Part shown: one piece after another, positions 1-6,358 of the stretch | Layout of the letters: each line of letters opens with the position of its first letter | How positions within the stretch are numbered: the stretch's first letter is position 1 | NCBI GenBank assembly: GCA_900770895.1 | Contig: CAAGMF010000043.1 | Span: 1-10,842, forward strand | Source: an uncultured Mitsuokella sp. | GTDB taxonomy: Bacteria > Bacillota > Negativicutes > Selenomonadales > Selenomonadaceae | DNA length: 10,842 bases | Reading direction: 5' to 3' | Translations under genes and position numbers: made by a program | Notes under the pieces: model-generated | Told to the model about the DNA's origin: nothing | Databases searched by the model: none | The model's input: the letters and a program-made list of their open reading frames with translations, nothing else

Positions 1-696
1 CCGCACTGGGAAGAGGATATCCGGGCTGTGGTAGCTGGTGGCGCTGATGGCCTGCGCGTAGCGAAATGCGAGAGCGCCGATATGGTCCATCAGGTCGAGC
101 AGAAAGTCCTCGAGGCAGAGCGTGAGTTCGGGGTCGAGGAGGGGCGGACGCTGCTGATGGCCGCCCTCGAGAGTCCGAAAGGCATCCTCAATGCCCGCGA
201 GATCGCCCAGTCCTCGGACCGCATGTTCGGTCTCGCGATATCGGGCGGCGATTTCCGCAAGTCCATGCATGTTCATCCGGTACCGGGTGGTATCGAGATC
301 AATACCGCGCGCAGTCTGATGCTGCTGGCTGCTCGTGAGGCTGGCATCCAGTGCTTTGACACGGTATTCACCAATCTGGACGATGAGGAAGGGTTCGAGG
401 CCGAGGTCCGGCTGGATCACGATATGGGCTTCGACGGTAAATCGCTGATCAACCCGCGCCAGATCGAATATGTGCATAAGACATTCGCGCCGACGCCGAA
501 AGAGATTGCTCAGGCAGAGTCGTTCGTCCGGGCGTTCAAAGAACAGAAAGCTAAGGGCGTGGGCGTATTCACGGTCAATGGCAAGATGGTCGATGTCCCG
601 TTCATGGTCGATGCCCAGCGCGTATTGAAGCTCGCTATTGCCTGTGGCGTATATCATGGGGAATTTACCGTAGACGAGCTGAATGAGGAGGCATAA
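1..696 (+). CDS. citE: Citrate lyase beta subunit (citryl-CoA lyase), 5' end missing
   Basis: The frame is open from base 1, so this is the C-terminal 231 residues of a protein usually near 290-300 aa. CitE cleaves citryl-CoA/citryl-ACP to oxaloacetate and acetyl-ACP in the cytoplasmic citrate lyase complex (with CitD and CitF). Family landmarks seen are GLRVAKCES, the MAALES segment whose Glu (codon 169-171) matches a Mg2+ ligand, an Asp in SGGDF (codon 250-252) at the second metal-ligand site, FDTVFTNLDDEEGF, GFDGKSLINPRQIEYVH and the C-terminal VFTVNGKMVD. These are typical of the CitE/HpcH aldolase (TIM-barrel) family. Characterised CitEs as I recall them have GAEDY where this one has SGGDF, so it belongs to a divergent branch. 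Its last codons carry the GAGGAGG ribosome site of citF, two bases away, so the genes are co-transcribed and probably translationally linked. HpcH or malyl-CoA lyase is an alternative for the fold alone, but the citF neighbour settles it. Confidence 0.93.
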   Translation, partial: PHWEEDIRAVVAGGADGLRVAKCESADMVHQVEQKVLEAEREFGVEEGRTLLMAALESPKGILNAREIAQSSDRMFGLAISGGDFRKSMHVHPVPGGIEINTARSLMLLAAREAGIQCFDTVFTNLDDEEGFEAEVRLDHDMGFDGKSLINPRQIEYVHKTFAPTPKEIAQAESFVRAFKEQKAKGVGVFTVNGKMVDVPFMVDAQRVLKLAIACGVYHGEFTVDELNEEA

Positions 697-698
697 AA

Positions 699-2258
699 AT
701 GATAAATGCAGTAGGCAGAGACATACCTGATGAACTCCTCAAAGATGGCAAAGAGGTCTATCAGGGCAAATACAAGATGGACGGCAGGACATACACAGTA
801 GCCGGTCCTACGATCACACGCCATGAAAAGCCGCAGGAGTCGAAGCTCGTAGGCTCGATCCGCGAGGCCTGCGAGAAACTCGGCGCTCATGATGGCATGA
901 CCGTCTCGTTTCATCATGCGTTCCGCAACGGTGACTATGTGACGGCCCTGGTCATGAAGACACTGATCGAGGATATGGGGCTCAAAGACATCACGATAGC
1001 GACTACCTCGCTGGGCAGTGCCCAGGATAACGTGGCTGACTACATAGAAGAAGGCAAGGTCATCGGCGTGCAGGCTTCGGGCGTGCGCGGCCGCATCGGC
1101 GAGGTGATATCGGCAGGAAAGCTCAAGACGCCGGCAATCATCCGCAGCCATGGAGGCCGTCCGCGGGCAATCCGTACGGGCGAGCTCCATATCGATATGA
1201 CATTCATCGCTGCTGCCAGCTCGGATGACTACGGCAATGCCTCCGGCATCCACGGCAAGCATAATTGCGGTTCGCTGGGCTACGGCATCCTCGACAGCCA
1301 GTATGCGGATAAATGCGTCGTCATCACCGATACGCTGGTGCCGTTCCCGAATATGCCGTCGCCGATCAGCTCGATCGATGTCGATGCGGTCGTCGTTATC
1401 GATGAGATCGGCAATCCGGCCAAGATTGCCTCGAAGGAAGCCCGCTTCACAAAGGATCCGCGGGAACTGATGATGGCTCAGAATGCCGCCCGGGTCATGG
1501 TGGCTACGCCGTATTTCAAGGACGGGTTCTCGTTCCAGACCGGTGTCGGCGGTCCGTCGCTGGCTGTCAACCGCTACCTCGAGCAGTACATGGTCGAGAA
1601 AAATGTAAAGATGTCGTTCGCTCTGGGCGGCATGTGCGGCAATATCTGCGATCTGGCTGACAAGGGACTCGTAGGCAAGATCCTTGACATGCAGGCTTTC
1701 GATACGAAGGCGGTACAGCATCTGGCCGATCATCCGGATATGCATGTCGAAACGTCGGCCAGCGAGTATGCAGATCCTTCTAATAAAGGGGCGTACGTCA
1801 ACAAACTCGACTTCGTCGTTCTGTCGGCGCTCGAGATTGATACAGATTTCAATGTCAACGTGCTGACAGGATCCGATGGCGTGCTGCGCGGAGCTCCGGG
1901 TGGTCATCCGGATACGGCCGCGGGCTCGAAGTGCTGCATCATCGTCACGCCACTCGTGCGCGGCCGCATGCCGACCGTCTGCAAGCATGTCGTCACCGTC
2001 ACGACACCGGGCGACTGCGTCGACGTACTCGTGACCGACTATGGCATAGCGGTCAATCCGCAGCGTCAGGACCTCATCGAGTGCCTCGACAAGGCAGGTA
2101 TCGAGCATGTGACGATCGAATCGCTGCAGCAGAAGGCCTACAGTCTCGTCGGAACGCCGGATGACCTCGAATGGGAGGACAAGGTCGTGGCCGTACTCGA
2201 GGCTCGTGATGGCTCGATTCTCGATGTCATCCGCAAGATAAAGCCCGTGCAGCTCTAA
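699..2258 (+). CDS. citF: Citrate lyase alpha subunit (citrate:acetyl-ACP CoA/ACP transferase)
   Basis: This 519-aa protein is full length for CitF (about 500-520 aa). It exchanges the acetyl group on the CitD thioester for citrate, giving citryl-ACP, which CitE then cleaves. Conserved CitF stretches are SFHHAFRNGDY (residues 70-80), GVQASGVRGRIGE (123-135), RSHGGRPRAI (149-158), IDMTFIAAASSDDYGN (165-180), GAPGGHPDTAAGSK (398-411) and VTDYGIAVNP (445-454). The two-lobed CoA-transferase layout fits. There is no signal peptide or membrane segment, so it is cytoplasmic. The ATG is chosen because a GAGGAGG site at 685-691 lies 7 nt upstream, inside the end of citE. citG follows after 31 nt. No frameshift is seen and the key blocks are intact, so the subunit should be functional. 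Confidence 0.97.
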   Translation: MINAVGRDIPDELLKDGKEVYQGKYKMDGRTYTVAGPTITRHEKPQESKLVGSIREACEKLGAHDGMTVSFHHAFRNGDYVTALVMKTLIEDMGLKDITIATTSLGSAQDNVADYIEEGKVIGVQASGVRGRIGEVISAGKLKTPAIIRSHGGRPRAIRTGELHIDMTFIAAASSDDYGNASGIHGKHNCGSLGYGILDSQYADKCVVITDTLVPFPNMPSPISSIDVDAVVVIDEIGNPAKIASKEARFTKDPRELMMAQNAARVMVATPYFKDGFSFQTGVGGPSLAVNRYLEQYMVEKNVKMSFALGGMCGNICDLADKGLVGKILDMQAFDTKAVQHLADHPDMHVETSASEYADPSNKGAYVNKLDFVVLSALEIDTDFNVNVLTGSDGVLRGAPGGHPDTAAGSKCCIIVTPLVRGRMPTVCKHVVTVTTPGDCVDVLVTDYGIAVNPQRQDLIECLDKAGIEHVTIESLQQKAYSLVGTPDDLEWEDKVVAVLEARDGSILDVIRKIKPVQL

Positions 2259-2279
2259 GCGCACGGCAGGCAAGGATGT

Positions 2280-2285
2280 GAGGAG
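2280..2285 (+). promoter_or_regulatory. Ribosome binding site that decides the citG start
   Basis: GAGGAG lies 4 nt before the ATG at 2290. It covers the second and third codons that a GTG start at 2278 would use, which favours the ATG. Confidence 0.6.
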
Positions 2286-2289
2286 AGCG

Positions 2290-3168
2290 ATGCAAAGACC
2301 TATAGCTGACACGATAGGAGCACTGGCTGTTGAGGCCATGCTTTACGAGGTGTCGGCCACGCCGAAGCCCGGTCTGGTAGATCGTCACGATTGCGGAGCC
2401 CACCGCGACATGGATTTCTTTACTTTCATGTCCAGCGCGGCAGCCTTGCGCAGCAGTTTTGACGAGTTCGCCCGGGCTGGGCTGGCCGGGGCGGAGGAGC
2501 CGATCGAGCAGCTGCTGCCCCGGCTCCAGACGATCGGCCGCCAGGCTGAACAGGGTATGTTCACGCTGACACACGGTGTGAACACGCATAAGGGCCTGAT
2601 ATTCAGCCTGGGCCTGTTGACCGGAGCCGCTGGCTGGCTGGCTGGCCAGCCGGAGTTCGCAGGGAATTTTACAGCGGACGGCCTCGGAGAAATCGTAGCA
2701 GCTATGTGTCAGGGCATCGTTGAGCAGGCCTATGGCCAGCTCAGAGAGACGGCAGCCGGGGGACTGACCAAGGGCGAAGCCATGTATCTGCGATATGGCG
2801 TTACCGGAGTACGGGGAGAGGCCGAAAGCGGCTATCGTACCGTGCGGCAGCTGTCGCTGCCTGCCTATCGCCGGGCCAGAGCGGAGGGAGCCAGCGTCAA
2901 TGATGCGCTGGTCGATACCCTGATGGTCATCATAGCCGGTACTACGGATACCAATATCCTGGGGCGCCATGACAGGGCGGCACTGGAGTATGCACAGCAG
3001 ATGGCCAGGGAAGCCATGGCGGCTGGCGGTATCCGTACCGTGGAGGGACGGGCGTTCATCGAGCATATGAATGACGAATTCATTGCCCGCTGGATCAGTC
3101 CGGGCGGCTCGGCAGACCTCGTCGCAGTCACTCACTTCCTGTATTGTATGGAAAATATGGAAGAATAA
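2290..3168 (+). CDS. citG: Triphosphoribosyl-dephospho-CoA synthase
   Basis: CitG joins ATP and dephospho-CoA to make 2'-(5''-triphosphoribosyl)-3'-dephospho-CoA, the precursor of the prosthetic group carried by the CitD acyl carrier protein. From the ATG it is 292 aa, normal for the family. Motifs are TPKPGLVDR (24-32), GAHRDMD (36-42), LTHGVNTHKG (93-102), GVRGEAESGYRTVR (173-186), TTDTNIL (218-224) and a C-terminal SPGGSADLVAVTHFLY (270-285). It lies 31 nt after citF in the same operon. No citX (holo-ACP synthase) follows, so it must be upstream, elsewhere, or replaced. A GTG at 2278 would add four residues, but its nearest purine stretch is only about 1 nt away. The ATG at 2290 has GAGGAG at 2280-2285, so ATG is preferred. 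MdcB (malonate decarboxylase) is a paralog, excluded by context. Confidence 0.94.
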   Translation: MQRPIADTIGALAVEAMLYEVSATPKPGLVDRHDCGAHRDMDFFTFMSSAAALRSSFDEFARAGLAGAEEPIEQLLPRLQTIGRQAEQGMFTLTHGVNTHKGLIFSLGLLTGAAGWLAGQPEFAGNFTADGLGEIVAAMCQGIVEQAYGQLRETAAGGLTKGEAMYLRYGVTGVRGEAESGYRTVRQLSLPAYRRARAEGASVNDALVDTLMVIIAGTTDTNILGRHDRAALEYAQQMAREAMAAGGIRTVEGRAFIEHMNDEFIARWISPGGSADLVAVTHFLYCMENMEE

Positions 3169-3215
3169 CTGGATAGGAATATTTAGTGATATTTGAAGAT
3201 ATGTGTTGTACTTTG

Positions 3216-3222
3216 AAAGGGG
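3216..3222 (+). promoter_or_regulatory. Ribosome binding site of the citrate symporter gene
   Basis: AAAGGGG ends 10 nt before the ATG at 3233. It would lie inside the coding region if the upstream GTG at 3203 were the start. It therefore supports the shorter protein, which also begins directly with a membrane segment as family members do. Confidence 0.55.
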
Positions 3223-3232
3223 CGAACTATCG

Positions 3233-4558
3233 ATGCTGTTGGCGATATCAGGGTTCCTGATGATATTCCTCATTATCTTCCTGCTTTTGCAGGATAAGAT
3301 GAACCCGACATCTATATTCGTTATCGTACCAATTGTCCTGGCTGTCATTTGCGGTTTTGATTTTGCGCAGATATCCGAATTCATAAAATCAGGTGTTACG
3401 AAGACAATGCCGATTGCGGTGCTGTTCATTTTCTCAATCGTATACTTCTCGCTCATGAGTGATGTCGGCCTGTTCGATCCGCTGGTCAATTTCCTCGTGA
3501 AGCATGCTGGCAATAATATCGTGCTGGTCACGGTATCGAGCGCCTGCATAGCGATCATCAGCCACCTCGATGGTGCGCTGGCTTCGACACTGCTCGTCAC
3601 CATACCGGCCATGCTGCCGATATACAAGAAGCTGCATATCCGTCCGGTCGTGCTGTGCTGCATCATCGGTGCTTCGATGGCTATTATGAACCTGCTGCCA
3701 TGGGGCGGACCGGTAGCCCGCGTCGGCGTCGTGCTGAATACCGATGTCAATGAGCTCTGGCATACCTTGATACCGTTGCAGGGGGTGGGCATCGTCATGG
3801 CCATCGTATTTGCGGCCTTCATGGGTGTGCGTGAGAAACGGCGCGGTGCTGGCATACATCCTACGGGCAAGGCGGCTCTGCTGGATGAGGATTTCTCCTC
3901 GGCTGTACAGGAGACGCCGGAGGAAGCACAGGCTCTGAAGCGCCCGAAGCTGCTCTGGTTCAATCTCATATTGACACTGGCTGTCATCGGTATGCTGTGC
4001 TTCACGAAAATCCAGCTGTTTGCCGCTTTCATGATTGGTCTCGGCATTGCTCTGCCGGTGAACTTCCCGAATGTCAAGGACCAGACGGCCCGCATCAAGG
4101 CTCATGCAGGCGCTGCTCTCGGCGTGCCGATGATCTTGCTGGCCTCCGGTATATTCCTGGGCGTCCTGACCGGCACGAAGATGATGGATGCCATGGCGCA
4201 GACGCTGGTATTGCTGCTGCCGAATGCCCTTGGCGCGTATTTCCACATCATCATGGGCATATTCGCTGTGCCGATCGGCATGATGCTCGGCACAAGCCCG
4301 TATTTCTTCGGCCTCATGCCGCTCGCTATCGGCGTCGGTGAACAGTTCGGCGTCTCGGCTGATGCGATGGCCCGCGCTATGCTCGTCGGCAAGAACTACG
4401 CCGTCCTCGTCACCCCGCATGCGGCAACGACATTCCTGTGCTGCGGCCTCGCCGGCATATCCATCCGCGAGCTGCTGACGTTCTGCACGCCATGGCTCTG
4501 GCTGCTGTCGCTGATATCGCTGTTCTTCTCGATACTCCTGGGCATCGTTCCATTGTGA
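3233..4558 (+). CDS. CitMHS-family citrate/divalent metal symporter
   Basis: This 441-aa polytopic membrane protein has about 12 hydrophobic segments and a polar central loop near residues 199-240. It matches the CitMHS family (Bacillus CitM/CitH), which imports citrate complexed to divalent metal with protons. Supporting segments are the N-terminal LLAISGFLMIF, FSIVYFSLMSDVGLFDPLV (67-85), the HLDGALAST re-entrant-like segment (111-119), MNLLPWGGPVARV (152-164), the GTSPYFFGLMPL segment (353-364) and a C-terminal VTPHAATTFLCCGLAG (393-408). It follows citG by 64 nt with no terminator between, so it is most likely the citrate uptake gene of the operon. The ATG at 3233 is chosen over a GTG at 3203 because AAAGGGG lies 10 nt before it. 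Exact substrate and coupling ion cannot be read from sequence. The DGALAST segment differs from the GDGSTT I recall in Bacillus members, so the substrate may have shifted. Confidence 0.88.
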   Translation: MLLAISGFLMIFLIIFLLLQDKMNPTSIFVIVPIVLAVICGFDFAQISEFIKSGVTKTMPIAVLFIFSIVYFSLMSDVGLFDPLVNFLVKHAGNNIVLVTVSSACIAIISHLDGALASTLLVTIPAMLPIYKKLHIRPVVLCCIIGASMAIMNLLPWGGPVARVGVVLNTDVNELWHTLIPLQGVGIVMAIVFAAFMGVREKRRGAGIHPTGKAALLDEDFSSAVQETPEEAQALKRPKLLWFNLILTLAVIGMLCFTKIQLFAAFMIGLGIALPVNFPNVKDQTARIKAHAGAALGVPMILLASGIFLGVLTGTKMMDAMAQTLVLLLPNALGAYFHIIMGIFAVPIGMMLGTSPYFFGLMPLAIGVGEQFGVSADAMARAMLVGKNYAVLVTPHAATTFLCCGLAGISIRELLTFCTPWLWLLSLISLFFSILLGIVPL

Positions 4559-4585
4559 TGACAGAGAAGTAAATACTTTTATATG

Positions 4586-4632
4586 AAAATACGACCCGGG
4601 TTCCGGTAGTTGGAGCCCAGGTCGTATTTTTT
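4586..4632. terminator. Intrinsic terminator between convergent genes, probably bidirectional
   Basis: A 19-nt arm at 4586-4604 pairs with 4612-4630 across a 7-nt loop. There is one C/A mismatch and one wobble pair. On the + strand it ends in six T's (4627-4632), a good terminator for the citrate operon. On the - strand the stem ends in TTTT followed by an AT-rich mixed tail, so it can also stop the convergent AGCS gene, more weakly. Confidence 0.85.
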
Positions 4633-4646
4633 ATAACTCGCTATAT

Positions 4647-6002
4647 TCAGTACAGTTTTTGCGTGCGACGATAGTCGAGGTATTTCTTCGTCTCGGCGAC
4701 GATGACGCCCGACAGCGCGATGAGGGCGATGAGGTTCGGGATCGCCATGAGGCCGTTGACGATGTCGGCCAGCACCCAGATCGCTTCGAGCTTCAGGAAT
4801 GCACCGGAGGCGATGAGGCAGATGAATATGAGACGATAGGGCATGACCCCATTCGTGCCGAACAGGTAGATGCAGGCGCGCTCGCCGTAATAGTTCCAGC
4901 CCAGGATGGTCGTGAAAGCGAACAGGATGAGCGCGATGGTCAGCAGCTGGCTGCCGACGAAGCCGTAGGCGCTGGAGAATGCTGCTGCCGTCATGGCCGC
5001 TCCGGCCGTATCTCCCTGCCAGACGCCGGTCAGCACGAGGGCCAGGCCCGTCATGGAGCAGATGATGATCGTATCGATGAATGTACCGGTCATGGAGATG
5101 AGCCCCTGCTCGGCTGGCCATTTCGTCTTGGCGGCGGCAGCGGCGATAGGTGCGGAGCCGAGGCCGGACTCGTTCGAGAATACGCCGCGGGCGATACCGT
5201 TCTGCATCGCCATCATGACCGTCGAGCCGGCGAAGCCGCCGGCCGCAGCGGCACCGGTGAAGGCATCAGAGATGATGAGCATTATGGCATCTGGTACTGC
5301 AGTGATATTTACGACGATGAGGCCCAGCGATATCGCGATGTAGGATAGGGCCATGAACGGGATAACGCCGGAGGCGACTTTGGCGATGCTCTGCAGGCCG
5401 CCGATGGTGATCGCTGCGATGAACACGGTCAGTATGACATCCGTGGCCACCTTGGGGAAGCCGAACGACAGCTCGACGCTGTCGACGATGGCGTTGACCT
5501 GCGGGAATGTACCGATACCGAGGAAAGCGACGAGGATGCAGGCTACGGCGAAGAAGGTGGCCAATGGCTTCCATTTTTCACCCATGCCGTTGCGGATGTA
5601 GAACATCGGGCCGCCGGCAATCTCACCTTTTTCATCTACGGAGCGGTATTTGACAGCGAGCAGACCCTCAGAGTATTTCGTGGCCATGCCGAAGAATGCG
5701 GCCACCCACATCCAGAATATGGCACCGGGGCCGCCGACCTTCACGGCAGTCGCCACGCCAACGATGTTGCCGGTACCGACGGTGGCGGCCAGGGCGACGC
5801 ACAGAGCCTTGAAGCTCGACACATCGCCCTTGCCGTTGTTCTGGGCCCGGAATATGAGCCGCAGGGCGGTCGGCAGGCGGAATACCTGCAGCAGGTGCAG
5901 CCGGCAGGTCAGGAATATGCCGGTTCCTACTAATAGTGTGATGAGCGGTGGCCCCCACATGAATGAGTCGATGGCGTTTAATAGTGGCAGTAATGATTCC
6001 AT
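4647..6002 (-). CDS. AGCS-family sodium:alanine/glycine symporter
   Basis: This 451-aa membrane protein belongs to the alanine or glycine:cation symporter family (AlsT/DagA/AgcS), which imports small neutral amino acids with Na+ (some members use H+). Diagnostic segments are VALAATVGTGNIVGVAT (69-85) followed by KVGGPGAIFWMW, GGPMFYIRNGMGEKW (130-144), the FSNESGLGSAPIAAAA block (275-290) and LGWNYYGERACIYLFG (367-382). About 11 hydrophobic segments are visible and length is normal. The ATG at 6002 is chosen over upstream in-frame starts as far as 6083. It has GAAAGGA about 9 nt before it and the protein then begins as family members do. The gene converges on the citrate operon and diverges from sstT. 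Which amino acid is carried cannot be told from sequence. No glycine-riboswitch-like leader is seen. Confidence 0.93.
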   Translation of the reverse strand: MESLLPLLNAIDSFMWGPPLITLLVGTGIFLTCRLHLLQVFRLPTALRLIFRAQNNGKGDVSSFKALCVALAATVGTGNIVGVATAVKVGGPGAIFWMWVAAFFGMATKYSEGLLAVKYRSVDEKGEIAGGPMFYIRNGMGEKWKPLATFFAVACILVAFLGIGTFPQVNAIVDSVELSFGFPKVATDVILTVFIAAITIGGLQSIAKVASGVIPFMALSYIAISLGLIVVNITAVPDAIMLIISDAFTGAAAAGGFAGSTVMMAMQNGIARGVFSNESGLGSAPIAAAAAKTKWPAEQGLISMTGTFIDTIIICSMTGLALVLTGVWQGDTAGAAMTAAAFSSAYGFVGSQLLTIALILFAFTTILGWNYYGERACIYLFGTNGVMPYRLIFICLIASGAFLKLEAIWVLADIVNGLMAIPNLIALIALSGVIVAETKKYLDYRRTQKLY

Positions 6003-6011
6003 ATGCGGTCG

Positions 6012-6018
6012 TCCTTTC
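6012..6018 (-). promoter_or_regulatory. Ribosome binding site of the AGCS symporter
   Basis: On the - strand GAAAGGA precedes the ATG at 6002 by about 9 nt. The farther upstream in-frame ATGs have no comparable purine-rich site. Confidence 0.5.
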
Positions 6019-6098
6019 TGAATAAATAGGGCAATGAATGATGCGTGTATCATATGGTCCAGTACGTAAAAACAATCGTACACATAATGACGAAAACT

Positions 6099-6127
6099 AT
6101 GATACCATAAAATAAAGCAAATGTCTC
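6099..6127 (-). promoter_or_regulatory. Candidate promoter of the AGCS symporter
   Basis: On the - strand GAGACA (6122-6127) and TATCAT (6099-6104) are separated by 17 nt, giving 4/6 and 5/6 matches to the sigma-70/sigma-A consensus. Transcription would start near 6092, leaving a leader of about 90 nt. The region is AT-rich, so chance matches are possible and this is only a best candidate. Confidence 0.4.
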
Positions 6128-6182
6128 CCTTTTTTTAACAAAAAAATGAGATAAACTGAAAAAATTCTTCTCAGAGAGAATT

Positions 6183-6201
6183 ATTATGTATACATGATGT
6201 A
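6183..6201. promoter_or_regulatory. Nested palindromes, possible operator between divergent promoters
   Basis: ATTATGTATACATGAT (6183-6198) is a 16-bp palindrome with one mismatched pair, centred on TGTATACA. It overlaps a second odd-centred palindrome, TACATGATGTA (6191-6201). It sits between the two divergent promoter candidates, where a dimeric repressor or activator could act on one or both. No regulator gene is present in the window and I cannot assign the site to a family. Confidence 0.35.
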
Positions 6202-6228
6202 CTTGTCCACATATAGCGTTCTTTTGTC

Positions 6229-6257
6229 TTGCCAAAATTGTACAGGTATGCTATAAT
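6229..6257 (+). promoter_or_regulatory. sstT promoter (extended -10)
   Basis: TTGCCA (6229-6234), a 17-nt spacer and a perfect TATAAT (6252-6257) preceded by TGC make an extended -10 promoter. Transcription should start near 6264, leaving a leader of about 95 nt. A second, weaker TATAAT at 6330-6335 with TTGTCT 16 nt upstream could add an internal start very close to the gene. Confidence 0.8.
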
Positions 6258-6358
6258 TACTTTTGTTTTTGGTGAGAGTGTACAAGGGACACGCACAAAA
6301 GCGCAATTTGTCTCTACACTGTAGTCATATATAATATCTATAAGGAAGTGGTTTTATC

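Larger units (their letters stand above)
6003..6358. other. 356-bp divergent intergenic region
   Basis: This AT-rich gap lies between the divergent AGCS and sstT genes. It holds a weak promoter candidate for the left gene, a strong one for the right gene, nested palindromes at 6183-6201 and poly-A/T tracts around 6129-6163. A 61-codon open frame on the - strand (6050-6235) crosses it, but it overlaps the candidate leader, lacks a clear ribosome site and resembles no protein I know. I therefore read the stretch as regulatory. I saw no T-box, glycine riboswitch or tRNA. Confidence 0.6.

Noticed and set aside
654..2339. A 561-codon open frame on the - strand opposite citF
   Set aside because: It is antisense to an unmistakable citF, has low-complexity Arg/Asp/His-rich content, no ribosome site and no recognisable domain. 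It results from GC-rich codon bias.
3203..3232. GTG at 3203 as the start of the citrate symporter
   Set aside because: It would add a polar ten-residue head and place the AAAGGGG ribosome site inside the gene. The ATG at 3233 fits the family N-terminus.
2227..4098. A 623-codon open frame on the - strand across citG and the symporter
   Set aside because: It spans two real genes and their gap, and its protein resembles no family. It is a codon-bias shadow.
6050..6235. A 61-codon - strand frame in the AGCS-sstT gap with a hydrophobic end
   Set aside because: Membrane-like composition is expected from AT-rich DNA. There is no convincing ribosome site, and it overlaps the candidate AGCS promoter and leader.
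6003..6358. Glycine riboswitch or T-box controlling the amino acid carriers
   Set aside because: I looked for the GGAGAG/GCCGAAGG glycine-aptamer pattern and the T-box GGUGGNACCGCG motif on the relevant strands and found neither. The leaders are also too short.
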